Below, one piece after another: positions 41,889 to 45,064 of a stretch of 45,064 bases of DNA. Both the position numbers and the translations under genes were made by a program. The first letter of the stretch is position 1. Each line of letters starts with the position of its first letter. The notes under the pieces are model-generated. The model saw only the letters and a program-made list of their open reading frames with translations, was not told the origin of the DNA and searched no databases. This stretch comes from an uncultured Oleispira sp. (lineage in GTDB: Bacteria > Pseudomonadota > Gammaproteobacteria > Pseudomonadales > Oceanobacteraceae), in assembly GCA_913019965.1 (NCBI GenBank), contig CAJVZR010000032.1:1-45064 (forward strand), written 5' to 3'.

Positions 41889-44513
41889 TTGTTTAAATTC
41901 AGCATTAAACAGTGCAGTGTCATGTTGCTTGGTTATCTATTTACGACCTTGTGTTTGGCTACATCCAATGAAAATCTAACCACCGATAGCCACATCAGCG
42001 ATAGCCACATCATCGAGATCAGCAATAACAGTGAGCCAATTATTGTGGGGTCTGTCGTCGATATTTATGAGGACTCGACAGCTGAATTGACCCTGTTCGA
42101 AATACAGAGTACTGCTAGTAAAGAATGGTTTAACAGTACGCTCGGTACGCCAAATTTTAGCTATACCTCTTCGGTTTATTGGTTTAAAGGCCATATCAAA
42201 AATACGGGTTTTCGTCGTTTAAATGGCCTAATTGAAATCGCCAATCCCTTATTAAATGATATTGAGTACTATTTTATTATTGATAATGAGGTAAGCCATT
42301 ACTACCTTTCTGGTAGTCAACATCCCTTTGACGATCGATTTTTACCACACCGAAATTTTTTATTCCCATTTAACTTAAATGAAAATGAAGCGGGCATATT
42401 TTATATTCGCGTGAAATCTAAAGGGTCTCTGCAGGTTCCGATTGTTGTATCCCCTGATCTTAAATATATTGAGTACGACCAAGTTGATTTGTCAGGAAAA
42501 TCCGCTTATTACGGCATAGTGTTAGCCATCATTCTTTTCAATCTTTTCTTATTTTTTTCATTACGAGAACGGGTATATATTTTTTATGTATTATTTATTG
42601 CTGGCTTTGCTATTCAGCAATTCTCTATGCATGGATTTATGACAGCCAATCTTTTTCCTAATGTGCCTGTTGTTCAAGAATACAGCGCAATATTTTTCAT
42701 GCCGTTCGGCTTATTTTTCACGGTTATGTTTACTCAGACCTTTTTAAAACTCTCGCAAACTTCTCCGCGAATCTCGAAGCTATATCAAGGTTATGCGGTT
42801 GTCAGTGTATTACTTACCCTAGGGGTATTCTTTTTAGACTACGTGACTATCGGAAAAATGGTGGTTATGTATACCGTTCTTGTATCAATCAGCTGTGCTT
42901 TAGTCGGCCCCTACTTATGGTTTAAGGGCCATACGATTGCACGCCTCTATAGTGTAGCTTGGCTATTTTTAACCGCTGGAACCGCCATCTTTGCGTTAAA
43001 CAAATTAGGCATTATTCCGCGAACTGGCTTAACTGAAAATGGTTTGTTATTTGGCTCTGCTGCCGAAGCTATTATATTATCACTGGCATTGGCAGATCGC
43101 TTAAACATAGAGCGTAAGCGACGTTATCATGCACAAGAGAATGCGTTGAAAGAAACTCAGCATAGACAAATAGCCGAAGATCGATTGATTCATCGTGCTT
43201 TGCATCACACAGTGACGGGTATGCCTAATCGAGCGCATTTTGAAAGTTGGTTTAATAATAATATAACCTCGGAAAAGCATCGTAATAGTTTCGTTTTTGG
43301 TTTAATTCATTTGAATAGATTTCATGAGATCAATCAAACACTGGGACACAAGCTTGCGGATGGGTTATTCACAAAAATTGCTTTTCAGCTTAATTCGCTC
43401 ATGGAGAAAAATAAAGAATTTATACCGTTTGAAACATCAGCAAAGGATACATCTTATTGCACCATCATTGCAGGGGTTCATATCGGCTTTGCGATGGACT
43501 TAAGTATAGGAGAAAACCCATATGCTTCGATTAAACAACTATTAGATGCTGTAAATGAACCCATTGATTATCAAGAAATGCTCATTGATGTTGGAGCGTC
43601 GTGTGGTTGGGCTATTTATGATAATGATGTGGAAACCCCAGCCAGTTTGATTCGTAATGCATTGGTCGCCATCGATGTAGGCTATAGTAAACATTCAAAT
43701 ATTACCCAGTACAGCCAAGCAATTAATCCCTACAGTGAAAAGCGTTTAACTCTAGTAGGTGAGCTGCGTTATGCACTGGAAAATAATAAATTGGCATTGT
43801 ATTTTCAGCCACAGCTATCCCTTAAAAGTAACAAACCGATCAGTATGGAAGCCTTATTACGCTGGTTCCACCCTGAACATGGAGCCATTCCTCCGGATGA
43901 ATTTATCTTAATGGCCGAGCAATCTGGCATCATCAACCCATTAACCCAGTGGGTGATCAATGAAGCATTAAGCAAAATTGCAATTTTGAATGGAATGGGC
44001 ATCGAGCAGCATGTAGCGATTAACATCTCTGCGGTGAATTTACGAGATGTTCAATTTCCAAGTAGGGTATTAGCGTTATTGGAAAAACATAATGTTAAAA
44101 GTTCTCAGCTAACCTTAGAAGTCACCGAAACAGCCATGATGAATGACCCTGAACTGGCACTCTCGGTATTGCATGAGTTAAGTAATTTAGGAGTAAGGCT
44201 TTCAATTGATGATTATGGAACGGGTCATTCATCTCTTGCTTATATTAAGCGTTTACCAGTACAAGAAATTAAAATTGATCGATCGTTTGTAATGGGTATG
44301 AATCAATCAAAAGACGACAATATCATCGTTAAAACAACGGTTAATATGTGTCATGACCTAGGTTTAGAAGTGGTCGCAGAAGGTGTTGAAACCCTAGATA
44401 TTCAAGACAGCCTAAAGATCATGAACTGTGATTATATTCAAGGCTACGGCTTATGCTACCCATTACCGTTCGATAAATTGGTTTGTTGGATGCAAGACAC
44501 TCTTAAATCCTAA
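41889..44513 (+). CDS. 7TM-DISM sensor with degenerate GGDEF and intact EAL domain (c-di-GMP phosphodiesterase)
   Basis: An 874-residue protein. Signal peptide (about 1-24), then the periplasmic 7TMR-DISMED2 domain (about 45-190: SVYWFKGHIKNT), seven membrane helices (about 205-400), a degenerate GGDEF-like domain (about 430-610), and EAL (about 630-870). The GGDEF catalytic loop is absent, although TGMPNRAHFE at its start is preserved. The EAL active-site set is complete: EALLRW (Glu near 653), INISAVNL, EVTETA, DDYGTG, KIDRSF and AEGVET. It should therefore degrade c-di-GMP in response to a periplasmic signal. It starts at TTG with AAGAG upstream. Confidence 0.9.
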   Translation: MFKFSIKQCSVMLLGYLFTTLCLATSNENLTTDSHISDSHIIEISNNSEPIIVGSVVDIYEDSTAELTLFEIQSTASKEWFNSTLGTPNFSYTSSVYWFKGHIKNTGFRRLNGLIEIANPLLNDIEYYFIIDNEVSHYYLSGSQHPFDDRFLPHRNFLFPFNLNENEAGIFYIRVKSKGSLQVPIVVSPDLKYIEYDQVDLSGKSAYYGIVLAIILFNLFLFFSLRERVYIFYVLFIAGFAIQQFSMHGFMTANLFPNVPVVQEYSAIFFMPFGLFFTVMFTQTFLKLSQTSPRISKLYQGYAVVSVLLTLGVFFLDYVTIGKMVVMYTVLVSISCALVGPYLWFKGHTIARLYSVAWLFLTAGTAIFALNKLGIIPRTGLTENGLLFGSAAEAIILSLALADRLNIERKRRYHAQENALKETQHRQIAEDRLIHRALHHTVTGMPNRAHFESWFNNNITSEKHRNSFVFGLIHLNRFHEINQTLGHKLADGLFTKIAFQLNSLMEKNKEFIPFETSAKDTSYCTIIAGVHIGFAMDLSIGENPYASIKQLLDAVNEPIDYQEMLIDVGASCGWAIYDNDVETPASLIRNALVAIDVGYSKHSNITQYSQAINPYSEKRLTLVGELRYALENNKLALYFQPQLSLKSNKPISMEALLRWFHPEHGAIPPDEFILMAEQSGIINPLTQWVINEALSKIAILNGMGIEQHVAINISAVNLRDVQFPSRVLALLEKHNVKSSQLTLEVTETAMMNDPELALSVLHELSNLGVRLSIDDYGTGHSSLAYIKRLPVQEIKIDRSFVMGMNQSKDDNIIVKTTVNMCHDLGLEVVAEGVETLDIQDSLKIMNCDYIQGYGLCYPLPFDKLVCWMQDTLKS

Positions 44514-44525
44514 GGTGGAGTATTT

Positions 44526-44909
44526 ATGGCACATAAACTAGAGACCAATAAGAAAAATGCAGTAGCGTTTTATCGTATGGCATACTTAGGCGAGCCCGCG
44601 AAAGCAGTCGCACAATATGTGGGTGATGATTACATACAGCATAACCCCGCAGTTGTCGATGGTAAGCAGCCATTCATAGACTATTTCGAAGAAATGCACC
44701 GTGATTACGCTGACAAAAGCATAGAGTTTGTTAGAGTGATAGCAGAGGGGGGCCTAGTCTCATTGCATACACACCAAACATGGCCGGGTAATGATGAATA
44801 CGTGACCATGGATTTTTTCCGATTTGATCCGTACGGAAAAATAGTAGAGCACTGGGATGCGATTCAACAGATTCCATCAGAATCGAAGAATAACAATACT
44901 ATGTATTAG
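44526..44909 (+). CDS. SnoaL-like (NTF2-fold) protein
   Basis: A 127-residue protein of the SnoaL-like polyketide-cyclase/aldol-condensation group. NKKNAVAFYRMAYLGEPAKA begins the helical lid, VGDDYIQHNPAVVDGKQPFIDYFEEM carries the H-N-P motif typical of the group, and DFFRFDPYGKIVEHWDAIQQIP closes the fold. The reaction is unknown. GGTGGAG before the ATG and a 12-base gap after the EAL gene suggest cotranscription, although the two products have no obvious link. Confidence 0.88.
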   Translation: MAHKLETNKKNAVAFYRMAYLGEPAKAVAQYVGDDYIQHNPAVVDGKQPFIDYFEEMHRDYADKSIEFVRVIAEGGLVSLHTHQTWPGNDEYVTMDFFRFDPYGKIVEHWDAIQQIPSESKNNNTMY

Positions 44910-44935
44910 AGGCGACTCGTCGCTATTATTTGGCC

Positions 44936-45064
44936 TTATCGTGATTTAGGCTTATCACTATGACCATACATGTTTTCAAACTCTGGAATTCGCTGCTCCC
45001 AAATAGGAGCTTCGGTTCCAAGTAATTCTTTTAATGTCTCAATAAACAACCGAGATTTCAGCGG
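44936..45064 (-). CDS. LysR-family regulator, C-terminal fragment (start outside window)
   Basis: The frame is open from the window edge to a TAA at 44938-44936 on the minus strand, giving 42 residues. They begin PLKSRLFIETLKELLGTEAPIW, which matches the C-terminal helix of LysR effector domains (the usual K-R-x-F-I-x-x-L segment). The remaining protein lies beyond the window. It is convergent with the SnoaL-like gene. Confidence 0.7.
   Translation of the reverse strand, partial: PLKSRLFIETLKELLGTEAPIWEQRIPEFENMYGHSDKPKSR

Noticed and set aside
43261..43570. Active diguanylate cyclase domain in the 7TM sensor
   Set aside because: The fold remains but no GGDEF or GGEEF motif can be found.

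Overview
The window looks like a chromosomal segment of a marine-type, AT-rich gammaproteobacterium. This is inferred from base composition, the gammaproteobacterial style of the regulators and lipoproteins, and a manganese-dependent (family II) inorganic pyrophosphatase. I cannot name the genus. There are no rRNA or tRNA genes, insertion sequences, phage genes or CRISPR arrays that I can recognise. About 45 protein genes are present, two of them cut by the window edges.

Layout. 1-8.3 kb: end of ppaC, a lipoprotein with a three-fold internal repeat, a large secreted protein with a C-terminal sorting-like tail, an allene-oxide-cyclase-like exported protein, a divergent SDR/LysR pair, an AraC regulator and an rsgA homologue. 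8.3-18.9 kb: two envelope proteins, a membrane-anchored FMN glutamate-synthase-like enzyme, and several regulator/target pairs (LysR with a small dimeric-barrel protein, TetR with a quinone-oxidoreductase-like enzyme, AraC with a lipoprotein alpha/beta hydrolase). 31.5-45 kb: an M4-type secreted metalloprotease, an SDR, a cholesterol-oxidase-like GMC enzyme with a TetR/SRPBCC pair, a rhodanese, a LysR/pirin pair, a thioesterase, a membrane protein, a 7TM c-di-GMP phosphodiesterase and a SnoaL-like protein.

The centre of interest is 18.9-31.3 kb. An ECF sigma factor and its overlapping ChrR-type zinc anti-sigma factor sit between two gene sets. On the minus strand is a tightly packed set of seven genes: FAD oxidoreductase, photolyase, fatty-acid desaturase, NTF2-like protein, FAD amine-oxidase-like protein, DUF1365 and a cyclopropane-fatty-acid-synthase-like methyltransferase. 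On the plus strand is a set of five: SDR, DUF2878 membrane protein, an exported protein, a DUF3833 lipoprotein and a DUF523-DUF1722 protein. Each set starts just downstream of the same promoter-like pattern, [TGATCC or TAATCC]-N16-CGT, which resembles promoters of the ChrR-controlled sigma factor group. In Rhodobacter sphaeroides the homologous RpoE/ChrR pair answers singlet oxygen and controls photolyase and Cfa genes. I therefore infer a light or singlet-oxygen response island that repairs DNA and chemically remodels membrane lipids, with several uncharacterised members.

The sequence also carries clear small-scale structure: a tandem pair of TetR operator-like palindromes, a 15+15 bp perfect inverted repeat before a second tetR, a 41-bp intergenic element present twice, three in-frame minisatellites, and several hairpins between convergent genes. 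Four genes appear to start with TTG.
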